Positions 36,154-44,887 of a stretch of DNA of 64,000 nt are shown here, one piece after another. Both the position numbers and the translations under genes were made by a program. Each line of letters starts with the position of its first letter. Position 1 is the first letter of the stretch. The DNA comes from Shewanella acanthi (lineage in GTDB: Bacteria > Pseudomonadota > Gammaproteobacteria > Enterobacterales > Shewanellaceae). The notes below the pieces were generated by a model. It saw only the letters and a program-made list of their open reading frames with translations, did no database searches and had not been told where the DNA came from. The DNA lies in NCBI RefSeq assembly GCF_019457475.1, contig NZ_CP080413.1:3162001-3226000 (forward strand), read 5' to 3'.

Positions 36154-37356
36154 TTAATTGGTATAAGCACTCCAATTGGTGACTTTACTTTTACTCGCAG
36201 CACCGCTGCTTGAACTATCAACCTGCCAAAGTGTCTTGGCTGCATTACCATCACTGAGTAAGGCCCACGCATTGCTCAGCGCTTGCTTATCATAGGTAAA
36301 AGCAGTTTTACCGTTACCACCACCATTAAACGTAAAGTCGAAGGTGGCATTAGCTTCACCAAAAGACCAACTATCGCCTGTTTTAACAGGGTTAGCGAAC
36401 ACTATCGCTCCAATAACGTTATTGTTATTGCTGCCACCACCATTAAGGGTGAATGACTGCCCCGTGACGACAATAAGCCCATCAAAATCTAGAATGTTAC
36501 CAGATATGGTTAAATTCCCGACGATAACCAATATGCCTGCGCCTATGGCAGCATTACCACTCGTTGTCACATCGCCCTCATAGTAAGTAATCTTGGGTGA
36601 TGCTTTAGTACCTAAATCAAAGGTCATTTTATTACCATTCCCAATCCTGATAGACCCCGCCTTTGAGGGATCATTTATCAACAAGTAGTCATATTGAGCT
36701 TTTATACCTTCGATAAATTGGTTCATTTTTTCAGGATCACCAAAGGGATCGTCGAATTTGACTTCTTTGATACCACCGACATAGTTTTGCATTCTATTAA
36801 CTGGGATCTTGTTGGTAATGAGCGTGACATTCGCCGCCGAATTGGTCGCTAGCGCGGGGCCGCCATCGCCACCAGTCACAGTGAAGTTAGCGCTGTTAGC
36901 CTCTTTAAAATCCGTGATGTTACCAATAATATTCATAGCGGCCAGATTGCCACCACCGGAGCCTTTGATATACGTGCTGGAGATACAACGGCGCACCGCT
37001 GAGCCATTAATAGCCCCACAACTGACAATAGTGGCCTCATCGTCATCAAAGTCCAAACTGTCTATTTGCCAACGAGCAGCGCTGCCGCTTTGAGCTGAAA
37101 CGGCAATGGCATTGATGGCGCTTCGACTCACGTCCACCTCACCCCATGATGCTTCATTATCTGGGTTATCGAGCCAAGTGACCGCGTTGACGAGCCCGGT
37201 TTCAGCGGCCATAAAAGCTTCAGAAATCTGTTTGTTATTACCGGCCATACGCTCACCTAAAAGCGAATGCCCCGATCCTGCGACGCCGATAATGGTGATG
37301 ATCAGTAAAAATATCAGCCCTATGGCTAAAACCGCTCCCTTTTGTTTTGCTTGCAT
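36154..37356 (-). CDS. pilX: PilX-family minor pilin-like protein with large C-terminal extension
   Basis: A 400-residue protein. The N-terminus matches PilX: a hydrophobic helix (about 8-28), then HSLLGERMAGN-like and FMAAETGLVNAVTWLD, the conserved end of the helix. Unlike canonical PilX, a long extension (about residues 130-370) is rich in Gly, Asn, Ser and Thr, with repeats such as SGNAAIGAGILVIVGN and LTISGNILDFDGLIVVTGQ that look like a beta-helix. It ends the minus-strand pilin operon; AGGGA lies 6 bases before the ATG. The gene order and fold suggest an inner-membrane-derived minor pilin for type IV pilus initiation. Confidence 0.82.
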   Translation of the reverse strand: MQAKQKGAVLAIGLIFLLIITIIGVAGSGHSLLGERMAGNNKQISEAFMAAETGLVNAVTWLDNPDNEASWGEVDVSRSAINAIAVSAQSGSAARWQIDSLDFDDDEATIVSCGAINGSAVRRCISSTYIKGSGGGNLAAMNIIGNITDFKEANSANFTVTGGDGGPALATNSAANVTLITNKIPVNRMQNYVGGIKEVKFDDPFGDPEKMNQFIEGIKAQYDYLLINDPSKAGSIRIGNGNKMTFDLGTKASPKITYYEGDVTTSGNAAIGAGILVIVGNLTISGNILDFDGLIVVTGQSFTLNGGGSNNNNVIGAIVFANPVKTGDSWSFGEANATFDFTFNGGGNGKTAFTYDKQALSNAWALLSDGNAAKTLWQVDSSSSGAASKSKVTNWSAYTN

Positions 37357-37421
37357 ACAATTCCCTTTTATGCAGTTATTTATGAGTGAAAATCATTTGT
37401 TAATAGCTCAAAAACTGTCAT

Positions 37422-37988
37422 CTAACTGGCAAACTTAACCGCTAACACGTTATTACGTATCGCGACATTAAATTCGACTAAGTGAACATGAGTTGTGGCG
37501 CCATCCTTTGAATTAAGTCCGACAGCAAGCTTAAGCATGATAGGGCTGGTACACGAAGCACTTAGATCTGAGGCAATACATTCACTCGTAAAACTCGCGC
37601 CTTGTTCCGTCATGGTTTCAGTTACACCAGCTTGAGTGCGATTTAAATTACCGCTAGCTAAGGTATAAACAATATCGCCAGCAGCTAATGTCAGAGTCAG
37701 TATACTGTTGCCGTTTGCATCGGGGACAATGCTAACCTCAGAGGCCTCTCGTACGTCCGATGCGAGCATGTCGCTGATAAGTGACAAATCGCCCTGCAAC
37801 TGGGCAAACCGCTCCGTTTCGCTATAAGCCTTATTCACACTGATAAAAATCTGCGATGCACCCAGCATGACGACTAGCCCGAGTGTAAGGCTGACCATCA
37901 ACTCAATGAGCGTAAACCCCGCTTGATAAGCTTTAACTTGATTGGGATTAGCTTGATTGAAGTTAAATAGTGAAATGATTTTGTGCAT
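37422..37988 (-). CDS. pilW: PilW-family minor pilin-like protein
   Basis: A 188-residue protein with a prepilin signature: the cleavage site AGFTLIELMVSLTLGLVVM near residues 25-43 has the required Gly/Phe and the Glu at +5. The rest is a small globular domain with TLTLAAGDIVYTLASGNLNRTQAG and two Cys (FTSECIASDLSASCTS), probably a disulfide. The ATG at 37988 has GAGG 6 bases upstream; the frame also opens at a TTG four codons earlier that would overlap the pilV stop. It is co-transcribed with pilV and pilX. Confidence 0.85.
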   Translation of the reverse strand: MHKIISLFNFNQANPNQVKAYQAGFTLIELMVSLTLGLVVMLGASQIFISVNKAYSETERFAQLQGDLSLISDMLASDVREASEVSIVPDANGNSILTLTLAAGDIVYTLASGNLNRTQAGVTETMTEQGASFTSECIASDLSASCTSPIMLKLAVGLNSKDGATTHVHLVEFNVAIRNNVLAVKFAS

Positions 37989-37996
37989 GGCAGGCC

Positions 37997-38410
37997 TCAA
38001 CTACTGGGATAGAGATCGACGGAGTAGATAAACTGCGACGGCACATCATTTGCCCCAAAGCGGGACTCTCCCCACGCCACAGTAATCACATAGGTATTAC
38101 CAGTGGTATTGGTTAGCGTGAGCCCCAAACCGGGTAACGACTGACGGCTATCCGTCGTCTGCTGCCAGTGTGCGAGGGATTGTTCCTGCAACTCAGTTTC
38201 GTCAAGCTGAGTATCCATGGCCATATTGGCCCAAAGACGCTCAACCACATCCATTGCAATCACACTGGCGATTGTTCTTTGATAAGCCGAATGCGCGGCC
38301 TGGAGTGACTTAAGCTGCAAAGCCGCCATCCCCAAAATCCCAAAGGCCACAATAAAGGAAGTCACCAAGACTTCTATTAGAGAAAATCCCTTTTGCTTAC
38401 ACTTGTTCAT
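37997..38410 (-). CDS. pilV: PilV-family minor pilin-like protein
   Basis: A 137-residue protein. The prepilin leader is short: KQKGFSLIEVLVTSFIVAFGILGMAALQLKS, with the cleavable Gly-Phe and Glu5, followed by AHSAYQRTIASVIAMDVVERLWANM, typical of PilV. The C-terminal region is a beta-sandwich-like domain ending in IYSVDLYPSS. I place the start at ATG 38410; an ATG at 38464 would add an 18-residue, Lys/His-rich extension overlapping the FimT-like gene. PilV acts with PilW, PilX and PilE as a minor pilin complex that primes pilus assembly. Confidence 0.82.
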   Translation of the reverse strand: MNKCKQKGFSLIEVLVTSFIVAFGILGMAALQLKSLQAAHSAYQRTIASVIAMDVVERLWANMAMDTQLDETELQEQSLAHWQQTTDSRQSLPGLGLTLTNTTGNTYVITVAWGESRFGANDVPSQFIYSVDLYPSS

Positions 38411-38447
38411 TCCATTTCCCATACACTTGTGCTTATAAATCTTAAGG

Positions 38448-38894
38448 CTATGAGCAGTTGCCATTAATCACTTTGAGGTTTCCCCCGAGTCCAACCTGTA
38501 ACTGTTTTGCGTAACTGCTGTAGCTGACACTGACACAGTTATTCGTACTAGTGCGCCGACCGCGCATATCAAAACCTAAGTTGGCAGCACTCACGCTAAC
38601 TACACTGCTGGACTTATCCATTTCCTTCAGTAACTCAGTGCCAGACAGTATTTGAGCCTTCCAACCAGAGGCACCCGAGGAAGTGATAGCAACTTGAATA
38701 TCGGATTGGCGTTTGATCGCTTCTGACCGAGCGAAATTCGCCAATGCCAATAATTCATTGGCCTGAGTGCGTGCGGTATTTTCGCGGATCATGGCCGCAA
38801 ATGAGGGGGCAGCAATGCCTGCTATGATTGCCACTATGGCCACAACGACCATAAGTTCAGTTAAGGTAAAACCTTGAATTTTTTTCGTGCTCAT
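38448..38894 (-). CDS. fimT: FimT/GspH-type minor pseudopilin
   Basis: A 148-residue prepilin-like protein. The processing site KIQGFTLTELMVVVAIVAIIAGIAAPSF (residues 5-32) carries Gly/Phe and Glu at +5. The following part has the GspH hallmark, ARTQANELLALANFARSEAIKRQ, and later LGFDMRGRRTS. Two Cys (NNCVSVSY and the C-terminal NGNCS) may form a disulfide. It is the second gene of the operon, 26 bases after the PilE-like gene. FimT/GspH proteins are minor pilins that may help initiate fibre assembly or bind DNA. Confidence 0.85.
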   Translation of the reverse strand: MSTKKIQGFTLTELMVVVAIVAIIAGIAAPSFAAMIRENTARTQANELLALANFARSEAIKRQSDIQVAITSSGASGWKAQILSGTELLKEMDKSSSVVSVSAANLGFDMRGRRTSTNNCVSVSYSSYAKQLQVGLGGNLKVINGNCS

Positions 38895-38919
38895 CCATGC
38901 GCTCGCTTTGATTGTATGG

Positions 38920-39315
38920 CTACCAACAGGCCTCAGGCGTCTTTGTGCCTTGGTGGGTGATAATCATGGTTTTACAGGCAACGTCTTTGTCTTGGGGGGC
39001 ATTAGCCGTTGAGACTAAGGTATAAGTCCCAGCGGTGAGTTCGGTAGCCGTCACGCTGTAGTAACCGCTAGGGGAGGAAAACGCGACATCTTCGGTAATA
39101 GTGCCACCGGTATAGGCATTGGTTGAGGTGTATTGACGCTCCAGACTCTGGGCGGCATTAATCAATGCATCACGTGCATCAATCCTGCGGGTGTTACGCA
39201 CATGCTCCTGATAAGACGGTAACGCAATACTGGCCAGAATGCCGACTATTGCAACGGCAACCATCAATTCAATGAGCGTAAATCCAGTGTTGATTTTGAT
39301 CTTAGTGATTTCCAT
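38920..39315 (-). CDS. pilE: PilE-like type IV pilin
   Basis: A 131-residue pilin with prepilin site NTGFTLIELMVAVAIVGILASIALPSYQEHVRNTRR, i.e. Gly-Phe cleavage, Glu5 and the Pro22 kink. The mature head domain has a Thr/Gly-rich middle and a C-terminal Cys pair (KDVACKTM and EACW), which match the PilE/PilA disulfide loop. This is the upstream-most gene of the pilin operon, transcribed toward fimT, pilV, pilW and pilX. In most PilE-type clusters pilY1 lies between pilX and pilE; it is absent here. The ATG at 39315 is chosen since 8-10 leader residues are normal; the frame opens 18 codons earlier. Confidence 0.85.
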   Translation of the reverse strand: MEITKIKINTGFTLIELMVAVAIVGILASIALPSYQEHVRNTRRIDARDALINAAQSLERQYTSTNAYTGGTITEDVAFSSPSGYYSVTATELTAGTYTLVSTANAPQDKDVACKTMIITHQGTKTPEACW

Positions 39316-39957
39316 ATCAGTCAACAATCCGTTAAAAGTCAAAAAACTGACGGAATAATAACAGCACAAATCGAAATCTGTATAGAGGTAAGTAGTTAAT
39401 AATTATGTAAAGACTTACTGACTACTTCTAAAGATCATTGCCCGAGTCAGACTTAAAGGAAGAAAATCATTATATGATTGGCGTACAAGCGCTTCGGCAA
39501 CGCCGTATTTATGTAAAACCGTCTTAGGGATTAATCTTGTAGTGTGTCAGGTATGTAAACCGCATAGGTGAGCAAAAGCTACTTGGACCTTAGATTTTCG
39601 AAAGGCACTATTTATTTGATTAAATTAATTTTTGATTAACCTAATTTTTGATTAATCTATGTATCAAGGCTTAAGCCGGCTCATCTTGTGGGGGGAGAAT
39701 CCCACCAATTTGGATTTAACTTTGGCAGATAAACTTAGATTTGTGTTTGAATTTGTCTAAAGAACCAAACCAACACATCAAAAATGACTTTTTAGTTTGG
39801 AATGCAGACTACAAGAAAAAAACTCTAATCCCAAAGAGGGGCAAATATGGTTATTTGCCCCTCTTCGTCTGTGGCTAAACTTTTCTTTGAGCAACACTAG
39901 TTTAGCCACTTTCTCACTTTGCGCAGCAAGATCAACATTGATACGGGTGACGGTCAA
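39316..39957. other. 640-base region between pilE and a small protein gene
   Basis: AT-rich, with no gene I can support; one 17-codon frame near 39475-39525 has a plausible ribosome-binding site but no family. The only clear structure is the inverted repeat at 39834-39865. The pilin operon promoter must be within 39316-39500. Confidence 0.6.
39834..39865. terminator. 14-base perfect inverted repeat, terminator-like
   Basis: AAGAGGGGCAAATA and TATTTGCCCCTCTT surround TGGT. The end is CTCTT followed by CGTC, so it lacks a long T-run on the plus strand; on the minus strand it is followed by TGGGATT. It may end the small gene at 39958-40176. Confidence 0.5.
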
Positions 39958-40176
39958 TTAGGTACATGTCTTATCGCGGCTGCATTCAATTGCGGCTTGG
40001 CTGGCTTCCTGAGCGAACTGCTCTAGAGCGGCCTTCGCCTTTCGCTCCTCAACCTTACGTTGCACGTGTTCGATAAAGGGCTTATCGAAAGTCTCCACTC
40101 CGTAATAGGCGGAAACATCTTGGTAAATAAACCAACATGCAGAGGCCACTAGGCCATAGATCAGAGGACGTAACAT
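39958..40176 (-). CDS. Small protein with N-terminal membrane segment, unknown
   Basis: A 72-residue predicted protein. Residues 5-22 (LIYGLVASACWFIYQDV) are a weak membrane segment or signal anchor; the remainder is charged, Ala/Glu/Lys-rich and helical, with two C-terminal Cys separated by five residues (CSRDKTC). GGGGT lies about 10 bases before the ATG. I recognise no family, and the gene stands alone. Coding is moderately supported by length, start context and a clean end. Confidence 0.5.
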   Translation of the reverse strand: MLRPLIYGLVASACWFIYQDVSAYYGVETFDKPFIEHVQRKVEERKAKAALEQFAQEASQAAIECSRDKTCT

Positions 40177-40505
40177 GGTATCTAAACCCCAACAAATGTA
40201 TCAACGAAACTGACTATAGCTGAGGTTTTTTAGAAAGAAAACTGTCAATTTACTGGCTTAAAATCGTCAAATTAACACCAATTATCAATAGGATAGAAAA
40301 CAACAAAAATCTTAAATATCATCATTTTAGCATTTGACAATAAATTGCAGCTCTAAGCCGTCAAAAAACAATAATCACCATTGGATTTTCCATGATTTTG
40401 ACAATAAAAATAAGGCGCCAAAAAATCCGCAAGCAATCACCAAAAGACAAAATCTCGACGGCAACTGAGCAAAACGGCTTTTTTGGCGTATTGAGTGCAG
40501 AAAGA
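40177..40505. other. 330-base AT-rich intergenic region
   Basis: No gene or structure I can support. Several short frames (for example 40361-40552 minus) overlap the following MAPEG gene in another frame and are not credible. Confidence 0.55.
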
Positions 40506-40889
40506 CTAGAAGGCTTGGAAAAACACCCCAAATGAGCAGAAGATGGCCGCAAACCAAGACAATGAACGCAATGTTCCTAGGTTCATCAGATACAGCACTT
40601 GATAAACAACTCTGGCTAGCACATGCCCGATAGCAAAATACTCAGCGGTAACATTAACCTTACCCGCTGCAATCAGCGTCACGACAGCCAGACCAAAAAT
40701 GAGTAACGACTCAAAAGCATTTTGGTGCCCTGCCACGGCTCTGGCACCAAAACCGGTAAGCTGTGCCTGCTGGCTGCGGGGATGATTATTGTCATACCCC
40801 CCCGCTTTAGCCATAGCAAAAGCCACGGGCATTTTACTGAGGTAGGGTAATAACATGGCGATAAAGAGGCAAATCAGTAGGGTATTCAT
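40506..40889 (-). CDS. MAPEG-family membrane protein
   Basis: A 127-residue four-helix membrane protein of the MAPEG (membrane-associated eicosanoid/glutathione) superfamily. Family hallmarks are LTGFGARAVAGHQNAFESLLIFG in helices 1-2, and a C-terminal block with TLRSLSWF. Bacterial members are small, usually of unknown substrate, and may use glutathione. The N-terminal Met at 40889 is supported by the start of helix 1 (MNTLLICLFIAML); an ATG at 40904 would add five residues. It is a single-gene unit with no obvious partner. Confidence 0.85.
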   Translation of the reverse strand: MNTLLICLFIAMLLPYLSKMPVAFAMAKAGGYDNNHPRSQQAQLTGFGARAVAGHQNAFESLLIFGLAVVTLIAAGKVNVTAEYFAIGHVLARVVYQVLYLMNLGTLRSLSWFAAIFCSFGVFFQAF

Positions 40890-40951
40890 TAACTTGGATT
40901 CCATTTATATAAAAGTATTATAGATTACCAGCAAATCACCCAATGTTAAGA

Positions 40952-41833
40952 TTATTGTTTTTCATGCCCCCTAGCGTTATCCAAGGTTTCGCATAGCGCA
41001 TTAACCCCCAGCAGCGCCCTTGGAGTTGCTCTGTGTAAAAGGTCTGCATTGAGTTGATAGATTTGTTGATTTTTAACGGCAGGAATTTCGCCCCATTGAC
41101 TCCAATCCATTCCCTGAATATTGCCCTCCTCCTCGCTGCGAAGGATTACCTCAGGCATGGTCAACAGCACGTTCTCTATACTCACTTGAGGATAATCACT
41201 CGCCGCACTATAGAAGACGTTTTCCCCATGGCAGACATCAATAATTTGTTGGATCCAACTGTTTTTAGAGACCGTCATTAAGGGTGTTGACCAAAGCTGA
41301 TAAAATACTTTAGGTCTGGATTTAACGGCATTTTCATCCCTAAGATTTTGTAACTGCTTGCGATAATCTGCGGCCACTTCCTTAGCTTGTGCATTATGTC
41401 CCGTTAACGCGCCTAACTCTTCGAGTTCATTGGCAACACTCTCAAGGGTCTTAGGTGAACTGCTGTAGAGTGTAAAGCCAAGGGATTTAAGCTGATGAAT
41501 ATCTTCGGCCTTATTGCCGCTATCCCAAACCACAATCAGGTCAGGATGCAGCTCCATAATGCGCTCAATTTGCACCCCGTAATAACCGCCTACCCGTGGC
41601 AATTTGGTCGCGGCTTGAGGGTAATCAGCATAATCGGTGGCCGCGATAATTTGATCACCCGCACCTATGGCATAAAGCATTTCAACGGCGTGGGGTGAAA
41701 GTGCCACTATTCGCTTCGCAGGCTCAGCATTTACTGTGTTTGGCAATGCAATGCAGCTTAAACTAAGGGCCAACATTAAGTTGAATCCGACTGATTTTGC
41801 TTGACTCAGTCGATAGATTATCCGCTTAAACAT
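40952..41833 (-). CDS. btuF: Vitamin B12 ABC transporter, periplasmic binding protein
   Basis: Captures cobalamin or cobinamide in the periplasm and delivers it to BtuCD. The 293-residue protein starts with a basic segment and a hydrophobic signal (about 15-32, cleavage after VNA). The mature fold is that of helical-backbone binding proteins: RIVALSPHAVEMLYAIGAGDQI, YADYPQAATKLPRVGGYYGVQIERI and the ligand-side loop region around SEEEGNIQGMDWSQW. The start at 41833 follows AAGGA by 5 bases. It is the last gene of the B12 operon, 47 bases after cobO. Unlike many genomes, binding protein and membrane subunits are separated by five biosynthetic genes. Confidence 0.88.
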   Translation of the reverse strand: MFKRIIYRLSQAKSVGFNLMLALSLSCIALPNTVNAEPAKRIVALSPHAVEMLYAIGAGDQIIAATDYADYPQAATKLPRVGGYYGVQIERIMELHPDLIVVWDSGNKAEDIHQLKSLGFTLYSSSPKTLESVANELEELGALTGHNAQAKEVAADYRKQLQNLRDENAVKSRPKVFYQLWSTPLMTVSKNSWIQQIIDVCHGENVFYSAASDYPQVSIENVLLTMPEVILRSEEEGNIQGMDWSQWGEIPAVKNQQIYQLNADLLHRATPRALLGVNALCETLDNARGHEKQ

Positions 41834-41880
41834 GATCATCCTTTTTATTGCGCATAAAGCTTGTTTTATAAGGAACTAGC

Positions 41881-42498
41881 CTAGTAATCAAAACCGGGCT
41901 GCGCCTTAATTCCCGCCTCGAAGGCATGCTTAATCGGCTGCACTTCGCTAACGGTGTCGGCAAGTTCGATGATGGCGCGATGACAAGCGCGGCCAGTAAT
42001 AATGACATGCTGCATCGGTGGACGTTCTTTTAGGGCTGTGAGCACCCGCTCTAGATCTAGGTAGTGGTAACTCACCATATAAGTCAGTTCATCGAGAAGC
42101 AGGCATTGGATACTCTCATCCTTAAGCCATTGCTCGGCGACTTCCCATGCCTTAAGCGCGGCTGCGGTATCCTTTTCCCTATCTTGGGTTTCCCAGGTAA
42201 AACCTGTTCCCATGACTTCAAAGGCAACCCCTGCACCTTCAAGTAGTTTTCGCTCGCCACACTCCCAAGTGCCCTTAATAAATTGCACCACAGCGGCTTT
42301 ATGCCCATGCCCAACGGCGCGGGCAACAGTGCCAAAACCTGCGGTGGATTTACCCTTACCGTTACCAGTAAGCACCAACAAAATGCCCTTTTCATCCTGG
42401 GCGGCAGCAATTTTAGCATCGACCCCAGCTTTAAGTTTTTGCTGGCGCGCTTTGTGGCGCTCAGCCTTTTGTTCTGAGTTATCGCTTGGCTGTTCCAT
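41881..42498 (-). CDS. cobO: Cob(I)yrinic acid a,c-diamide adenosyltransferase
   Basis: Transfers the adenosyl group of ATP to cobalt of corrinoids (BtuR/CobO family), making the active coenzyme form and enabling salvage. The 205-residue protein has a Walker-like P-loop LTGNGKGKSTAGFG near residues 42-55, VQFIKGTWECGE near 70-81 and DELTYMVSYHYLD near 134-146. A highly charged N-terminus (residues 1-35) is longer than the core and similar to other BtuR. GAGGGG is 7 bases before the ATG. It lies between cobQ and btuF. Confidence 0.93.
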   Translation of the reverse strand: MEQPSDNSEQKAERHKARQQKLKAGVDAKIAAAQDEKGILLVLTGNGKGKSTAGFGTVARAVGHGHKAAVVQFIKGTWECGERKLLEGAGVAFEVMGTGFTWETQDREKDTAAALKAWEVAEQWLKDESIQCLLLDELTYMVSYHYLDLERVLTALKERPPMQHVIITGRACHRAIIELADTVSEVQPIKHAFEAGIKAQPGFDY

Positions 42499-42532
42499 TA
42501 TGTCCCCTCTTCAAATCTGTCTATTGTCTTTA

Positions 42533-44173
42533 CTATTTGCCATCGAGAATCGAATATAAACGTGGCAAATCTATATGTTCAGCGAGTACATCGGCTAAGC
42601 GCTCCAGCTGGATTTCACGCTGGGCATCAATGTCGATACCCGATGCAGCGGTAAATCCCGCCCAGCGCAGAATTAATTTTGTGGCCTCAGGGCAATCGAA
42701 TAACCCATGAAGATAAGTGCCAAGGATTAATCCATCGTCACTTAAGCAGCCATCGCTCCAACTTGTTTCATTTAAAGGGCTATGACTTAAACTGCCATAA
42801 ACTTCAGCATCGATCATTTCATGACAACAAAGTTGCAGTGGTGCCTTGCGCTGTTCCGTATAAGTGGACACGCCGCAATGGATTTCATAACCCTTAACAG
42901 CAATCTCAGTATCCAGCAGTGTTAATTTACCACTGACGCTTCTAAGCTGTTTTGCCACTTCAAGTTGGGTCGTTATCGGCAAATAGCCAAGGCCTTCAAT
43001 CGACCCCGCGACGTCCTCGATGCCATGGGGATCGGCAATCGCTTGCCCGAGCATTTGATAGCCGCCGCAGATACCCAGCACTTTACCGCCATATCTTAAG
43101 TGGCGAGCAAGTTCTCGATCCCAGCCATGGGAACGCATAAAATTGAGATCGGCTCGCACGTTTTTACTGCCCGGTAAAATCCACAGATCCGCCGATGGGA
43201 AGCCCGATTGGGAATTAGCCGCCAGACTTTGCAATGATACATAGTCAAAATCGATATCGGGGTGCAGCCTTAAGGGATCAAAGTCGGTGTGGTTACTGAT
43301 CCTAGGATAAACCAACACTCGCACCTTAAAGCGTGGCGTAGCCAGTATCGGGGATTCGTCGAACGACTTAATCGGCAGCGCATCTTCAGCATCCAAATAC
43401 AAGTCATGCAGATAAGGCAAAACCCCTAACACTGGTTTTTGGGTATAGGACTCCAGCCAATCAATACCCGGTTGCAATAAACCTATGTCACCGCGAAAAC
43501 GATTGATCACAAAGCCCTTCACCCTCGCTTGTTCCGAGGGCGATAACAGTGCAAGCGTGCCAACCAGATGGGCAAAAACACCGCCCTTATCGATATCGGC
43601 GATGATGATCACAGGGCAATCGACAGCCTCGGCAAAACCCATATTGGCAATATCACCCTGACGAAGATTGATCTCGGCGGGGCTACCCGCACCTTCCACC
43701 AAAATGCTTTGGAATTGCTGACTTAAGCGCGTAAAGGAGGTGATAACCGCCTCCATCGCTCGCTGCTTATACCCCGCCGAATCAGGGCCAAAAAACGCCG
43801 CCGCATCTAAGGTTTCCAAAGCTTTACCATGGACAATCACCTGCGCATTGGTATCTGAACTCGGCTTTAAAAGAATCGGATTAAAGTCCGTGTGAGGCGC
43901 AAGAAAACAGGCTGCAGCCTGCAACGCCTGAGCTCGGCCAATCTCGCCACCATCGACGGTTACCGCGCTATTTAGCGCCATATTCTGTGGCTTGAAGGGA
44001 GCCACTTTCAACCCTTCACGGGCGAGTAATCGACATATTCCAGCAACGAGGGTGCTCTTGCCCGCATCGGATGTCGTGCCTTGCACCATCAATACCTTAG
44101 CTTTTGATGGCCGAGCCGTTTTTGGCTGTTCAGCCGATAGATTGGCTTGGGTTGTGTGATTAGATACAGGCAT
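42533..44173 (-). CDS. cobQ: Cobyric acid synthase (glutamine-hydrolysing)
   Basis: Amidates four side chains of adenosylcobyrinic a,c-diamide to give adenosylcobyric acid. The 546-residue enzyme has an N-terminal ATP-binding half with [17 protein letters not shown] near residues 29-45 and [17 protein letters not shown] near 193-209, and a C-terminal glutaminase half with nucleophile ICGGYQML near 370 and GTYLHGLFD near 502. Its presence implies uptake or partial salvage of earlier corrinoids, because the earlier corrin-ring genes are not here. The start has no strong ribosome-binding site; 114 bases separate it from cobU. Confidence 0.93.
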   Translation of the reverse strand: MPVSNHTTQANLSAEQPKTARPSKAKVLMVQGTTSDAGKSTLVAGICRLLAREGLKVAPFKPQNMALNSAVTVDGGEIGRAQALQAAACFLAPHTDFNPILLKPSSDTNAQVIVHGKALETLDAAAFFGPDSAGYKQRAMEAVITSFTRLSQQFQSILVEGAGSPAEINLRQGDIANMGFAEAVDCPVIIIADIDKGGVFAHLVGTLALLSPSEQARVKGFVINRFRGDIGLLQPGIDWLESYTQKPVLGVLPYLHDLYLDAEDALPIKSFDESPILATPRFKVRVLVYPRISNHTDFDPLRLHPDIDFDYVSLQSLAANSQSGFPSADLWILPGSKNVRADLNFMRSHGWDRELARHLRYGGKVLGICGGYQMLGQAIADPHGIEDVAGSIEGLGYLPITTQLEVAKQLRSVSGKLTLLDTEIAVKGYEIHCGVSTYTEQRKAPLQLCCHEMIDAEVYGSLSHSPLNETSWSDGCLSDDGLILGTYLHGLFDCPEATKLILRWAGFTAASGIDIDAQREIQLERLADVLAEHIDLPRLYSILDGK

Positions 44174-44287
44174 AAAAGCGATATTGAAAATCTCTCAATG
44201 GATAAGACAAGCAATAAAAGGCGCTGTTAACAAGCGATCTACCTTATAAAGCTTGCTACTGACATGGCGACGAAAATTCGATAACTG

Positions 44288-44887
44288 CTATTTAAGTGTT
44301 AATGGCAACCCCGCCACAACCAGCGTGACACTATCAGCTAGCTCAGCAATGGCTTGATTTAACCAGCCCGCTTCATCGACAAATTGGCGGCTAAGTTCAC
44401 CTAAGGGGACAATCCCAGAGCCAACTTCGTTGCTGACGAGAATCACCTCGCCATCAAGCTCGCTAAGCGCAGCTAAAAATTCCGTTTTGGCTCGATGCAA
44501 TGCCTCGATAGGCGATGTTCGTTTGCTGCTTCTGGCAAAATCTAAGGCAAAATCTGACTCGGTCGATGCGGGTTCTTCATCATCTTGAGCGAGTAATTGA
44601 TTGGTTAGCCAGAGGGTCAAACAATCAACCAAAATAACGCTATCGGGTGCGGCCAAGGCTTTTAGCTTAGCCGTTAGCGCTAAGGGTTCTTCCACCAGCT
44701 GCCAATCAATATTTGTTTCCTGACGCTGTAATTGGTGCTTAGCGATACGCGAAGCCATCTCCTCGTCTTTGGCGGTCGCCGTTGCCAGATAAATCGCTTT
44801 GGCACCTTTTAAGGCAAAGCCTTTTACCAAGGATTCACCATAGCGGCTCTTACCACTGCGGGCACCGCCTAGCACCAAATGGATCAC
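44288..44887 (-). CDS. cobU: Adenosylcobinamide kinase/adenosylcobinamide-phosphate guanylyltransferase
   Basis: Phosphorylates adenosylcobinamide and then transfers GMP to give GDP-cobinamide, the entry point of cobinamide salvage. The 199-residue protein has P-loop LGGARSGKSRYGE at residues 5-17, then YLATATAKDEEMASRI with the His-containing segment nearby (IAKHQLQR), VDCLTLWLTNQL near 82 and VSNEVGSGIVP near 150. Its ATG overlaps the cobS stop by 4 bases (ATGA), so the two are translationally coupled. Family length and residues are intact. Confidence 0.93.
   Translation of the reverse strand: MIHLVLGGARSGKSRYGESLVKGFALKGAKAIYLATATAKDEEMASRIAKHQLQRQETNIDWQLVEEPLALTAKLKALAAPDSVILVDCLTLWLTNQLLAQDDEEPASTESDFALDFARSSKRTSPIEALHRAKTEFLAALSELDGEVILVSNEVGSGIVPLGELSRQFVDEAGWLNQAIAELADSVTLVVAGLPLTLK

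Noticed and set aside
39475-39525. 17-codon frame with an AAGGA site upstream
   Set aside because: Too short to support as a gene; no neighbouring attenuator.
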